DNA of 38,605 nucleotides from NCBI GenBank assembly GCA_020846295.1, contig JADLEF010000263.1, positions 1 through 38,605 on the forward strand. Reading direction: 5' to 3'. The first letter of the stretch is position 1. Every line of letters begins with the position of its first letter. This DNA comes from Acidimicrobiales bacterium. GTDB lineage: Bacteria > Actinomycetota > Acidimicrobiia > Acidimicrobiales > CAIXPF01. The notes under the pieces are model-generated. The model did no database searches and was not told the origin of the DNA. It saw only the letters and a program-made list of their open reading frames with translations. The translations under genes were made by a program, and so were the position numbers. Positions 8,554 to 15,377 of this stretch are shown piece after piece.

Positions 8554-9132
8554 TCAGGACTGTGTGGTCTCGCCATCGAGAGGCACCCGACCGCCGGTTC
8601 GCCAGTACTGACCGTTCCGACGATCGAGGAACCCCTCGTCGACGAGGTGACGCCGAAGCGCGGCGTGGTCCGGGTGGAACGCCTGCAACACCCCGTTCAG
8701 CTCGCGCTCCGCGTACCGGCGCCCGACGTCGAGCTCGAGCGACAGCCGTTCGAGCACGATGAGCCGCTTCGAACGGTTGGTCGGGATCTCGCGCAGGGTC
8801 CGACCCTCGAAGAACCTCCGGAGGACCTGCTGCTCGTCCTCCGTCATGCCGAATCCAATGGACGGATCCATCGGAACCGTCGGCTCTGCCACTTCGCTGG
8901 CGGCGCGCTGCAGGTTCTCCGGCGGCAGTGAGTACGTCGCGCCAATCGCCTCGACCAGGCCGGCGAGCCGCAGCTCGGCGATCGCCTTCAGCACCGACCG
9001 GGCGTCGAGACCGGTGTGCGTCTGCACCTGCTCGGATGTGCGCGATACGCCGACGAGCGCGCCGGCGACGATCAAACGGGTCGGATCCAGGAGCACGGTG
9101 AACGCAGACGGCCGCGTCATGCCGTCCATCAT
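8554..9132 (-). CDS. DUF2087 domain-containing protein (winged-helix-like N-terminus)
   Basis: 192 aa from ATG 9132 (ATG 9120 is the alternative). The C-terminal half (from about residue 110) is a recognisable DUF2087 domain: FFEGRTLREIPTNRSKRL, GRRYAERELNGVL, LRRHLVDEGFLDR, and YWRTGG at the end. The N-terminal half (LLDPTRLIVAGALVG, SVLKAIAELRLAGLVE) looks like an ArsR/DeoR-type winged helix, so a transcriptional regulator is likely. The start is uncertain. High G/C third positions continue upstream in the same frame to about 9250 without a usable start codon, while a good ribosome site plus ATG at 9283 is in another frame. Confidence 0.8.
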   Translation of the reverse strand: MMDGMTRPSAFTVLLDPTRLIVAGALVGVSRTSEQVQTHTGLDARSVLKAIAELRLAGLVEAIGATYSLPPENLQRAASEVAEPTVPMDPSIGFGMTEDEQQVLRRFFEGRTLREIPTNRSKRLIVLERLSLELDVGRRYAERELNGVLQAFHPDHAALRRHLVDEGFLDRRNGQYWRTGGRVPLDGETTQS

Positions 9133-9303
9133 CGCAGCAACACTCGTCCAGCCCGTCCGAGGCGGAACGCCCGGTGCCCCAATGCCGGCGACGTAGGCCC
9201 GCTCCAGCTGCCGCGCGGCGCCGGAGTCCGCGTTCGGATCCGTGCTCGCTCTGGTGCTGTCGACCGTTCGCTGGTGTTCGCATGCCGCCTCCGTTCCGGC
9301 CGC

Positions 9304-9333
9304 ATCGTAGCCGGGTCGGCCTGGAAAAGCGAA
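9304..9333 (-). promoter_or_regulatory. Candidate promoter reading toward the DUF2087 gene
   Basis: On the minus strand: -35 TTCGCT (9333-9328), an 18-nt spacer, and -10 TACGAT (9309-9304). The -35 overlaps the LexA-like box at 9330-9343, so a repressor bound there would cover this promoter as well as the divergent one. Confidence 0.45.
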
Positions 9334-9343
9334 CAAATGTTTT
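9330..9343 (+). promoter_or_regulatory. LexA (SOS) box upstream of the HNH endonuclease
   Basis: CGAACAAATGTTTT matches the Gram-positive SOS consensus CGAACRNRYGTTYC at 13 of 14 positions (last base differs). It overlaps the -35 hexamer of the HNH gene promoter (9341-9346). Mycobacterial 13E12-family genes are known members of the LexA regulon, which agrees with this placement. Confidence 0.7.
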
Positions 9344-9369
9344 ACCAGACGAACGATCTGCGCTATGGT
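9341..9369 (+). promoter_or_regulatory. HNH endonuclease promoter, leaderless
   Basis: -35 TTTACC (9341-9346), an exact 17-nt spacer, and -10 TATGGT (9364-9369). The ATG follows 6 nt later, so transcription should start at or next to the A of the start codon, giving a leaderless mRNA. No Shine-Dalgarno sequence is present. Confidence 0.65.
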
Positions 9370-9375
9370 GTGCCC

Positions 9376-10578
9376 ATGGCCGAGACGGTGGTGGCTGCGT
9401 TCGAGAAGGTGGCGCTGGCGGTGCGGGAGCTCGATCTACTGGTCGGGTCGGCGGGGGTGTGCGAGTTGGCCGACCTTGTCGGGGCGGTGCAGGCCTGCTG
9501 CAACAGTGCGGAGCAGGTGCGACGGGCTGTGGCGGACCGCGTGTGTGAATCGGAGGTGTGGGCGGCGGACGGCTGCCGCTCTCCGGGCCGGTGGGTCGCC
9601 CTGCACGCGGGGACATCACCAGGTATGGCGACGAGGGTGTGCCGGCAGGCGAAGGAACTGCGGTTCATGCCGCGCGCTCGGGCCGCTGCGCTGGACGGCT
9701 TGTTGTCTGCATCGCAGGTGGAGATGTTGACCCGGTGTCGTCGGACGGCGCCGGATCGTTTCACGGACGAGATCGAAGAGCTGCTGGTCGGTCTGGCGGA
9801 CCAACCCGTCGAGTTCGCGGTTGCGGTCAAGGCGTTCAACGCGGCGGTCCGTGCCGGGCAGGGCGGTCAGCCCGACGCGGATCCGGAGACCGTCGCGTCG
9901 TTCACGATGCTCGAAACCGTTGTCGGGGGCCAGCGCGGGTCCTTGACGTTGGGAGCGGAGGATGGGGCCGTGGTGGCCGCAGCGTTGGATCGGCGGATCG
10001 CCCGGATGATCCAGTTGCGCCGTGATGGTGATCCCACGCTGGACGCGATGACGATCGCGGCGATGCGTGCCCAGGCGTTGGTCGATCTCTGCGATGCCGA
10101 CCTGCGCCGTGATCCCAGCCGGCGTCGGGCGCCGGACCGCCACCGCATCGCGTTGACGATGCACGTCGACGAGCACGGTAACGTCGTTCCCGTTGGGGAT
10201 CTGCCAGCGGCGTCGAGCTGCGACGTCGAGCTGTTCCGCCTCATCCGAGGCGCACACGGCGAGATCCTCGATCTTGGCCGCAGCAAACGCACCTGGTCAG
10301 CGGCGCAGGCCACCGCAGTGATCCGCCGTGATGGCCACTGCCGCTTCCCGAACTGTGACGCCCCACCCGGGCACTGCGACATCCACCACTGTCACCCATG
10401 GGAGCGCGGCGGCCCGACAGACATCACCAATGGCGTCTTGCTGTGCCGCTGGCACCATACCTACATTCACCGCCACGGCTGGCGCATCGAGCTCGACCGC
10501 CGTCAACGCCCGCACACGCACCGACCGGATGGCACTGAACACACCGTTCAGCGCCGTGCTCCCGGGATGTGGGTATGA
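9376..10578 (+). CDS. HNH endonuclease with DUF222 domain (13E12 repeat family)
   Basis: 400 aa. The N-terminal 250 residues are the helical DUF222 region (RCVCESEVWAADGCRSPGRW-like segment about 55-73, LSASQVEML 110-118). The C-terminal zinc-stabilised HNH fold has C322 and C327, C334, His337-His338, His340, Asn352, C357 and His360-His361. These proteins are widespread, repeated in actinobacterial genomes, and thought to be DNA-damage-linked nucleases; some are associated with mobile introns or inteins. Start ATG 9376 is set by the promoter geometry. A LexA box covers the -35, so induction by DNA damage is expected. Confidence 0.93.
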   Translation: MAETVVAAFEKVALAVRELDLLVGSAGVCELADLVGAVQACCNSAEQVRRAVADRVCESEVWAADGCRSPGRWVALHAGTSPGMATRVCRQAKELRFMPRARAAALDGLLSASQVEMLTRCRRTAPDRFTDEIEELLVGLADQPVEFAVAVKAFNAAVRAGQGGQPDADPETVASFTMLETVVGGQRGSLTLGAEDGAVVAAALDRRIARMIQLRRDGDPTLDAMTIAAMRAQALVDLCDADLRRDPSRRRAPDRHRIALTMHVDEHGNVVPVGDLPAASSCDVELFRLIRGAHGEILDLGRSKRTWSAAQATAVIRRDGHCRFPNCDAPPGHCDIHHCHPWERGGPTDITNGVLLCRWHHTYIHRHGWRIELDRRQRPHTHRPDGTEHTVQRRAPGMWV

Positions 10579-10661
10579 GCGCTCGGCGTCGCGGGTGGCG
10601 CGAGCGCCGCGCCACGGTGCAACACGCGTCGTCGTCGACGCGCCCCTGCGTCCGTACCCTC

Positions 10662-10692
10662 TTGTTCATCGCATGCCGACAGCCGGTAGCGT
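10662..10692 (+). promoter_or_regulatory. Promoter of the CLC gene
   Basis: TTGTTC (10662-10667), a 19-nt spacer, and TAGCGT (10687-10692) within the 11-mer GCCGGTAGCGT. The GTG start follows 9 nt later with no ribosome site, consistent with a leaderless or near-leaderless transcript. Confidence 0.5.
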
Positions 10693-10701
10693 GCCCTGAC
10701 C

Positions 10702-11937
10702 GTGGGGCACCGACCAGCAGTGCGAGTGTTCCGGGCCCAGGTTGCCCAGCAGGTCCGCCTCATCTGGTTCCTCCTGCGGTGGATCGGGCTCGGCTCGGTC
10801 AGCGGGCTACTCGCCGGTCTCTCCTCCTACGTGTTCCTCGTGGGTCTCGACCGCGTGACCGAGTTCCGCCTCGACCATCCATGGCTGCTCTATCTCCTTC
10901 CGCTGGCCGGGCTGGGCCTCGGCGCGGTCACCCAGTTCCTCAGCGGCCGGGCAGCGCAGGGCAATTCGCTGCTCATCGAAGAGATCCACGAGCCCACCAC
11001 CTGGGTCCCCCGCCGGATGGCCCCACTCGTGTTGGCCGGCACCTGGATCACCCACCTCTTCGGCGGCTCGGCCGGGCGGGAGGGCACCGCGCTGCAGATG
11101 TCCGGCAGTCTGACGGACCTGTTCGCCCGGGTCGCTCGCATCACGGGCGAGGACCGCCGCCTGCTCCTCGTGACCGCGCTCGCAGGCGGCTTCGGTGCAG
11201 TGTTCGGCGTGCCCCTCGCGGGGACGGTCTTCGCCCTCGAGGTCCAGACCATCGGCCGGATGCGGTACGAGGCCCTCGTGCCCGCCTTCACCGCAGCCAT
11301 CGTCGGCGATCGTGTCGTCGCCGTTCTCGGCCACGACCACGCGGTGCGCCCGCAGCTCGACCTCGACATCGATGCGGCGCTTCTCGCCAAGGTCGCCGTC
11401 GCCGGGCTGTGCTTCGGTCTGATCAGCGTCGCGTTCATCGAGACAACCCACGCCATCAAGACGGCGGCCGCCCGCTGGATCAATCCGCTGATGCTGCGGC
11501 CCGCGGTCGGCGGTGCGGGCGTGGTCGGGCTCGCACTGCTCTTCGGGCGCGACGAGCTCGGCCTGTCCCTCCCGCTCATCGACCGAGCGCTCGCCGGGGA
11601 GCAGCTGTCCCTTGCCGTGTTCGCCCTCAAGCTGCTCTTCACCGCCGTGACCCTCGGGTCCGGGTTTCCCGGTGGCGAGGTCACCCCGCTCTTCGTCATC
11701 GGTTCCACTGCCGGCGCCGCACTCGCTGCATCGCTCGGTCTTCCCGTCGGACTGGCCGCCGCGGTCGGGTTCGTCGCCGTGTTCGCCGGCGCCGCCAACA
11801 CGCCGCTCGCCTGCACGATCATGAGCGTCGAGCTGTTCGGGCGGGGCGCGCTGCTGCCCTGCGCCGTCGGCTGCGTCGTCGCCTACGTGTTCTCCGGTCA
11901 CCGGGGCATCTACCCGATCAAGCGCGCCGATGGCTGA
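10702..11937 (+). CDS. CLC family chloride channel/antiporter, probably the fluoride (CLC-F) type
   Basis: 411 aa integral membrane protein with about ten hydrophobic segments and no cytoplasmic CBS domains. The gating glutamate is present (Glu127 in SAGREGTALQ). In place of the GSGIP selectivity loop of classical CLCs there is GNSLLIEEIH (87-96). The later motif reads GSGFPGGEVTPLF (319-331), with GGE where ordinary CLCs have GIFAP. That combination is what I recall from bacterial CLC-F fluoride/proton antiporters, so export of fluoride is the best guess; an ordinary chloride transporter is the alternative. No fluoride riboswitch is visible in the 123-bp leader. Confidence 0.88.
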   Translation: MGHRPAVRVFRAQVAQQVRLIWFLLRWIGLGSVSGLLAGLSSYVFLVGLDRVTEFRLDHPWLLYLLPLAGLGLGAVTQFLSGRAAQGNSLLIEEIHEPTTWVPRRMAPLVLAGTWITHLFGGSAGREGTALQMSGSLTDLFARVARITGEDRRLLLVTALAGGFGAVFGVPLAGTVFALEVQTIGRMRYEALVPAFTAAIVGDRVVAVLGHDHAVRPQLDLDIDAALLAKVAVAGLCFGLISVAFIETTHAIKTAAARWINPLMLRPAVGGAGVVGLALLFGRDELGLSLPLIDRALAGEQLSLAVFALKLLFTAVTLGSGFPGGEVTPLFVIGSTAGAALAASLGLPVGLAAAVGFVAVFAGAANTPLACTIMSVELFGRGALLPCAVGCVVAYVFSGHRGIYPIKRADG

Positions 11938-11991
11938 ATCGGTGGGAACGTTGTCATTGCCGCCACCTCTGTCCAGCAGGAGACTCGACCC

Positions 11992-12669
11992 ATGAGCACC
12001 GAACCCGCAGCGGGTCCACCCGCCTCGATCGCGATCGCCCTCTATGACGGCTTCACGGCCCTCGACGCCATGGGTCCGTACGCCGTGCTGGCCACCCATC
12101 CCGGCTCCACCGTCACCTTCGTGGCCGACCGCCGGGGCCCCATCCGCGACGACCAGTCCCTCACCGTGAACGTTGACACCGCCTTCGACGACCTCCCCGA
12201 CCCCGACATGATCGTCATACCGGGCGGTATCATCACCCGCCGCATGGCCCGCGATGGCCACCCCGTCGTCGACTGGATCCGCCGCGTCCACCCGCACACC
12301 ACCTGGTCCACCTCGGTGTGCACCGGCGCCGTGCTGCTCGCCGCGGCCGGCGTGCTCGACGGCCTCGATGCCACCACGCACTGGATCGCCTACGACCAAC
12401 TCGCCGAGCTCGGCGCCCATCCCACTGGCGAGCGGGTCGTCATCCGGGGCAAGGTCGCCACGGCGGCCGGCGTCTCCTCCGGCATCGACCTCGCCCTCAC
12501 CCTCGTGCAACGCTGGTCAGGGGACTTCGTGGCCCAGGCCATCCAGCTCGGCATCGAGTACGACCCGCAGCCACCCCTCGACGCCGGCTCGCCGACCAAG
12601 GCCCCGGCCAAGGTCCTCGAGGTCGTCGGCCGCTCGATGCGCGCCGCCGAAGCCGCCAGCTTGGCGTGA
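11992..12669 (+). CDS. DJ-1/PfpI (GATase1-like) family protein
   Basis: 225 aa. The nucleophile elbow is STSVCTGAVLLAAAG with Cys110, followed by the GVLDG...ATTHW signature shared with isonitrile hydratase InhA and the ligand-binding half of GATase1-AraC regulators. There is no AraC DNA-binding domain here, so it is the stand-alone enzyme type. Start ATG 11992 has AGGAGA 9 nt upstream. Possible activities are isonitrile or amide hydrolysis, deglycation or a redox role; the sequence does not decide. It lies 54 nt downstream of the CLC gene and 44 nt upstream of the crotonase. Confidence 0.9.
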   Translation: MSTEPAAGPPASIAIALYDGFTALDAMGPYAVLATHPGSTVTFVADRRGPIRDDQSLTVNVDTAFDDLPDPDMIVIPGGIITRRMARDGHPVVDWIRRVHPHTTWSTSVCTGAVLLAAAGVLDGLDATTHWIAYDQLAELGAHPTGERVVIRGKVATAAGVSSGIDLALTLVQRWSGDFVAQAIQLGIEYDPQPPLDAGSPTKAPAKVLEVVGRSMRAAEAASLA

Positions 12670-12679
12670 CGCTCGGCAC

Positions 12680-12685
12680 TACGGT
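12680..12685 (+). promoter_or_regulatory. Candidate -10 (TACGGT) of the crotonase gene
   Basis: TACGGT lies 28 nt before the ATG, which has AAGGGGG as ribosome site. It falls just after the DJ-1 gene stop, so the crotonase may be expressed independently. No good -35 at normal spacing. Confidence 0.35.
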
Positions 12686-12713
12686 TCGGCCATCCGTCCA
12701 GAAGGGGGCATCG

Positions 12714-13532
12714 ATGACGCAAGTATCGCCGCAGTTCGAGTTCGAGATGTTGCGCTACGAGGTCGACGGGCCGGTGGCCACGCTGACCATCAACCGACCC
12801 GAGAAGCGCAACGCCTGGTCCTCCACGCTGTCCCACGAGTTGGTCGACGCCTTCGCCGCCATCGAGGCGGACCCGACCATCCGGGCCACCATCTTCACCG
12901 GGGCTGGGGACAAGGCGTTCTCCGCCGGCGCGGACCTCGGCAACGAGCGCACCCACCGCACCAGCTCCGCCGGCGAGGCGCTGGCCGCCGTCACACCCCG
13001 CGGTATGGACGTGTTCAACGCCGTGGCCGACCACCCCAAGCCGATCGTCGCCGCCATCAACGGCTTCGCGGTCGGCATCGGCTGCCTCATCACGCTGTGC
13101 TGCGACATCCTGCTCGCCTCCGACAACGCCGAGCTCGGCCTGCCCCAGGTCCCCCTCGGCATCATCCCCGCCTACGGCGGCGGCGTCCGCCTCGCCCGCT
13201 ACGTCGGCCGGGGCAAGGCCATGGAGATGGTGCTGCTCGGCGAGCGCATCACCGCCGAGGAGGGCTACCGCGTCGGCCTGCTCAACAAGGTCGTCCCCCA
13301 GGCCGAACTGGCCCCGCTGGCCCGGGACTACGCCCAACGCCTCGCTGCCCTGCCGCCGCTGGCGGTGCGCATGGCCAAGGAATCGCTCAACAAGGGCCTC
13401 GACATCGCCAACCTCAAGGACGCCGCCCAGGTCGACACCTACCGATTCGCCATGCTCGGCCAGACCGAGGACAGCCGCGAGGCGCACCGCGCCTGGCGCG
13501 AGAAGCGCACACCTCGCTTCGAGGGTCGCTGA
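12714..13532 (+). CDS. Enoyl-CoA hydratase/isomerase (crotonase) family protein lacking both hydratase glutamates
   Basis: 272 aa. The crotonase fold is clear: INRPEKRNAW (26-35), the first oxyanion region FSAGADLG (69-76), the second INGFAVGIGC (115-124), and the C-terminal helix with AWREKR. Aligned to rat enoyl-CoA hydratase, GGGCEL becomes GIGCLI and GQPEI becomes GLPQV. The two catalytic glutamates are therefore replaced by Leu125 and Gln145. The oxyanion hole is kept, so CoA-thioester chemistry other than simple hydration (isomerase, hydrolase or decarboxylase-like) is likely. ATG 12714 has AAGGGGG upstream. It converges on the VOC genes. Confidence 0.92.
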   Translation: MTQVSPQFEFEMLRYEVDGPVATLTINRPEKRNAWSSTLSHELVDAFAAIEADPTIRATIFTGAGDKAFSAGADLGNERTHRTSSAGEALAAVTPRGMDVFNAVADHPKPIVAAINGFAVGIGCLITLCCDILLASDNAELGLPQVPLGIIPAYGGGVRLARYVGRGKAMEMVLLGERITAEEGYRVGLLNKVVPQAELAPLARDYAQRLAALPPLAVRMAKESLNKGLDIANLKDAAQVDTYRFAMLGQTEDSREAHRAWREKRTPRFEGR

Positions 13533-13549
13533 GCCCGCCAGGCGACAGG

Positions 13550-13918
13550 TCAGGTGCGGGGCCGCACCCGGATCGGGTGATCGACGGGCACCTCGACAAG
13601 GCGCAACTCGTTGCCGTCCGGGTCGGCCACCCACAGCTCGATGAGTCCCCACGGCATCCGCTCGGCCGGTTTGGACACCATCACCCCGGCCGAGCGCAAC
13701 GCCGCTTCGACCCCGTCGAGCGATGGCACCTGCAACCACAACGTCGTGGCCCCGTGCGCCGGACCGGCGGACAGCTCGAGGTGTCCGCCGCCCAGGAAGT
13801 AGGCCACCCCGACGCCCCACTCCCGGTAGATCGACAGCCCGATCACCCCTTCGTAGAACGCCCGGGACGCGGCCAGGTCCCGCGGGTGCACGATCACCCG
13901 GCTCGACAGGATCTCCAT
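13550..13918 (-). CDS. VOC family protein (glyoxalase/bleomycin resistance/dioxygenase fold)
   Basis: 122 aa, one VOC module of two beta-alpha-beta-beta-beta halves: SRAFYEGVIGLSIYREWGV, AYFLGGGHLELS and a final WVADPDGNELRLVEV with the usual terminal Glu metal ligand. Small metal-dependent lyases, dioxygenases and antibiotic-binding proteins share this fold; the substrate is unknown. It starts 9 nt after the stop of the next VOC gene with no separate ribosome site, so the pair is coupled. Ends 17 nt from the crotonase stop. Confidence 0.88.
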   Translation of the reverse strand: MEILSSRVIVHPRDLAASRAFYEGVIGLSIYREWGVGVAYFLGGGHLELSAGPAHGATTLWLQVPSLDGVEAALRSAGVMVSKPAERMPWGLIELWVADPDGNELRLVEVPVDHPIRVRPRT

Positions 13919-13927
13919 GCCGTGCGC

Positions 13928-14332
13928 TCAGCCGTCGGTGGTGAGGAACTCGATCAGGTTCCCGTCCGGGTCCCTGGTGTACACCGACTGGCCCTTCGAG
14001 CCGTCGGCCGCCAGCCGGAACGCCGGCCCCTCGACCAGAGCCAGCCCGTGCCGTTCGACCAACGCGAGCGCGTCGGCGATCGGCCCGTCCCACCGGAAGC
14101 ACAGATCCACCGACCCCGGTGTCGGCGCCTCCGCCACCAGATCGGCCCGCGGCGGCGACGGGTGGATGTTGATCCGGTTGGCGCCCAGCACGGCGGTGAC
14201 GATGGGGAAGCGCCCGGCCTCGAAGCGATCGAGGTAGAGCAGCTCGGCGCCCAGCACGTCGCGGTAGAACGCCGCCGATCTCGCCACATCGGCCACGGTG
14301 ATCGCCAGGTGATCGAAGCCTCGAATGCCCAT
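13928..14332 (-). CDS. VOC family protein
   Basis: 134 aa VOC protein with GFDHLAITVADVARS (metal ligand His8), AAFYRDVLGAELLY, NRINIHPSPP and a terminal YTRDPDGNLIEFL with Glu. It resembles fosfomycin-resistance/glyoxalase-like proteins of actinobacteria, but function is not assignable. The ATG has no ribosome site and lies 6 nt after a TAGCGT -10, so its mRNA is probably leaderless. Divergent from the SDR at 14404. Confidence 0.88.
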   Translation of the reverse strand: MGIRGFDHLAITVADVARSAAFYRDVLGAELLYLDRFEAGRFPIVTAVLGANRINIHPSPPRADLVAEAPTPGSVDLCFRWDGPIADALALVERHGLALVEGPAFRLAADGSKGQSVYTRDPDGNLIEFLTTDG

Positions 14333-14338
14333 CGCCGC

Positions 14339-14344
14339 ACGCTA
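14339..14344 (-). promoter_or_regulatory. -10 element (TAGCGT), leaderless VOC operon
   Basis: TAGCGT on the minus strand, 6 nt before the ATG at 14332. It fits the leaderless pattern seen at several genes in this window. Confidence 0.5.
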
Positions 14345-14389
14345 GCGGCTCGATGACCAGCGAGATCGTGGCCTCCGAGGGTGGCCCGC

Positions 14390-14395
14390 TACGAT
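14390..14395 (+). promoter_or_regulatory. -10 element (TACGAT) of the SDR gene
   Basis: TACGAT lies 8 nt before the ATG at 14404, with no ribosome site between them. This supports the start at 14404 over the in-frame ATG at 14353. Confidence 0.5.
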
Positions 14396-14403
14396 CGCCG
14401 CCC

Positions 14404-15369
14404 ATGGGAGCACCTGACGGACGAGTAGCCATCGTCACCGGCGCTGGCCGGGGCATCGGTCGGGAGCACGCGCTGCTGCTGGCCTCCGAAGGAGCGAAGG
14501 TCGTCATCAACGACCTCGGCGGCAACGTGGACGGGACCGGATCCGACGCCGGTCCTGCCCAGGAGGTCGTGGACGAGATCAAGGCCATGGGCGGCGAAGC
14601 CGTGGCCAACACCGACTCGGTCACCGACTGGGAAGGTGGCCAGCGCATGATCAACGCCGCCGTCGAGGCGTTCGGCGATCTGCACATCCTGGTCAACAAC
14701 GCCGGCATCCTGCGCGACCGCGTGCTGGTCAACATGACCGAGGCCGAATGGGACGCGGTCATCGCGGTCCACCTCAAGGGCCACTTCGTTCCGTCACGCT
14801 GGGCCGCCTCCTACTGGCGGGAGAAGTCCAAGGAGACCGGTAACCCGGTCAAGGCCAGCATCATCAACACCGCGTCGGGCGCCATGCTCGGCAACCCCGG
14901 CCAGACGAACTACACCGCCGCCAAGGCGGGCATCGCGGCGGCCACCATCGTGATGGCCCAGGAACTGAGCCGCTACGGCGTGCGGGCCAACTGCCTCGCC
15001 CCCGTCGCCCGGACCCGCATGACGCTGCAGACGCCCGGCCTCGGCGACGTCGTCGCCCCGCCGGAGGATCCGAGCCAGTTCGACATCTACGACCCGGCCA
15101 ACATCAGCCCGCTGGTCGCCTACCTCGCCACCGAGGACTGCCCCTTCACCGGTGGCGTGTTCCACGTCGGCGGCAACGAGGTCGGTCTCTACGGCGGCTG
15201 GTCGCTGGCCGAGGAGAAGATCATCGCCACCGAGGGGCGCTGGGATGTGGCCGGCCTGCAGCACTTCGCCCCCCGTCTGCTCGAGGGGCGCAACGCCAAG
15301 CTGGCCTCGGTGCTGACCCACATCAACGACACGTTCAAGAACTACGGCAAGCGCCCCGCCACGACCTGA
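14404..15369 (+). CDS. SDR oxidoreductase, (3R)-hydroxyacyl-CoA dehydrogenase/HSD17B4-like
   Basis: 321 aa. The cofactor motif is TGAGRGIG (12-19), with a characteristic VINDLGGNVDGTGSD insert (34-48) typical of the dehydrogenase domain of peroxisomal multifunctional enzyme type 2. Then come NNAG (98-101), Ser158 and Tyr170-xxx-Lys174. The last 90 residues go beyond a minimal SDR and contain FHVGGNEVGLYGGW. Actinobacterial members act in fatty acid or sterol side-chain beta-oxidation, which is the likely role, next to a crotonase 870 bp upstream. It ends 8 nt from the convergent metalloprotease gene. Confidence 0.92.
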   Translation: MGAPDGRVAIVTGAGRGIGREHALLLASEGAKVVINDLGGNVDGTGSDAGPAQEVVDEIKAMGGEAVANTDSVTDWEGGQRMINAAVEAFGDLHILVNNAGILRDRVLVNMTEAEWDAVIAVHLKGHFVPSRWAASYWREKSKETGNPVKASIINTASGAMLGNPGQTNYTAAKAGIAAATIVMAQELSRYGVRANCLAPVARTRMTLQTPGLGDVVAPPEDPSQFDIYDPANISPLVAYLATEDCPFTGGVFHVGGNEVGLYGGWSLAEEKIIATEGRWDVAGLQHFAPRLLEGRNAKLASVLTHINDTFKNYGKRPATT

Positions 15370-15377
15370 CCGGCCGC

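Noticed and set aside
9376-10578. HNH gene as part of a mobile element or homing endonuclease
   Set aside because: No flanking inverted repeats, direct repeats, integrase or intron structure was seen; family membership (13E12/DUF222) alone does not show mobility.
10579-10701. Fluoride riboswitch upstream of the CLC gene
   Set aside because: Searched by eye for the conserved crcB-motif helices and loop sequence; nothing matching was seen in the 123-bp leader.
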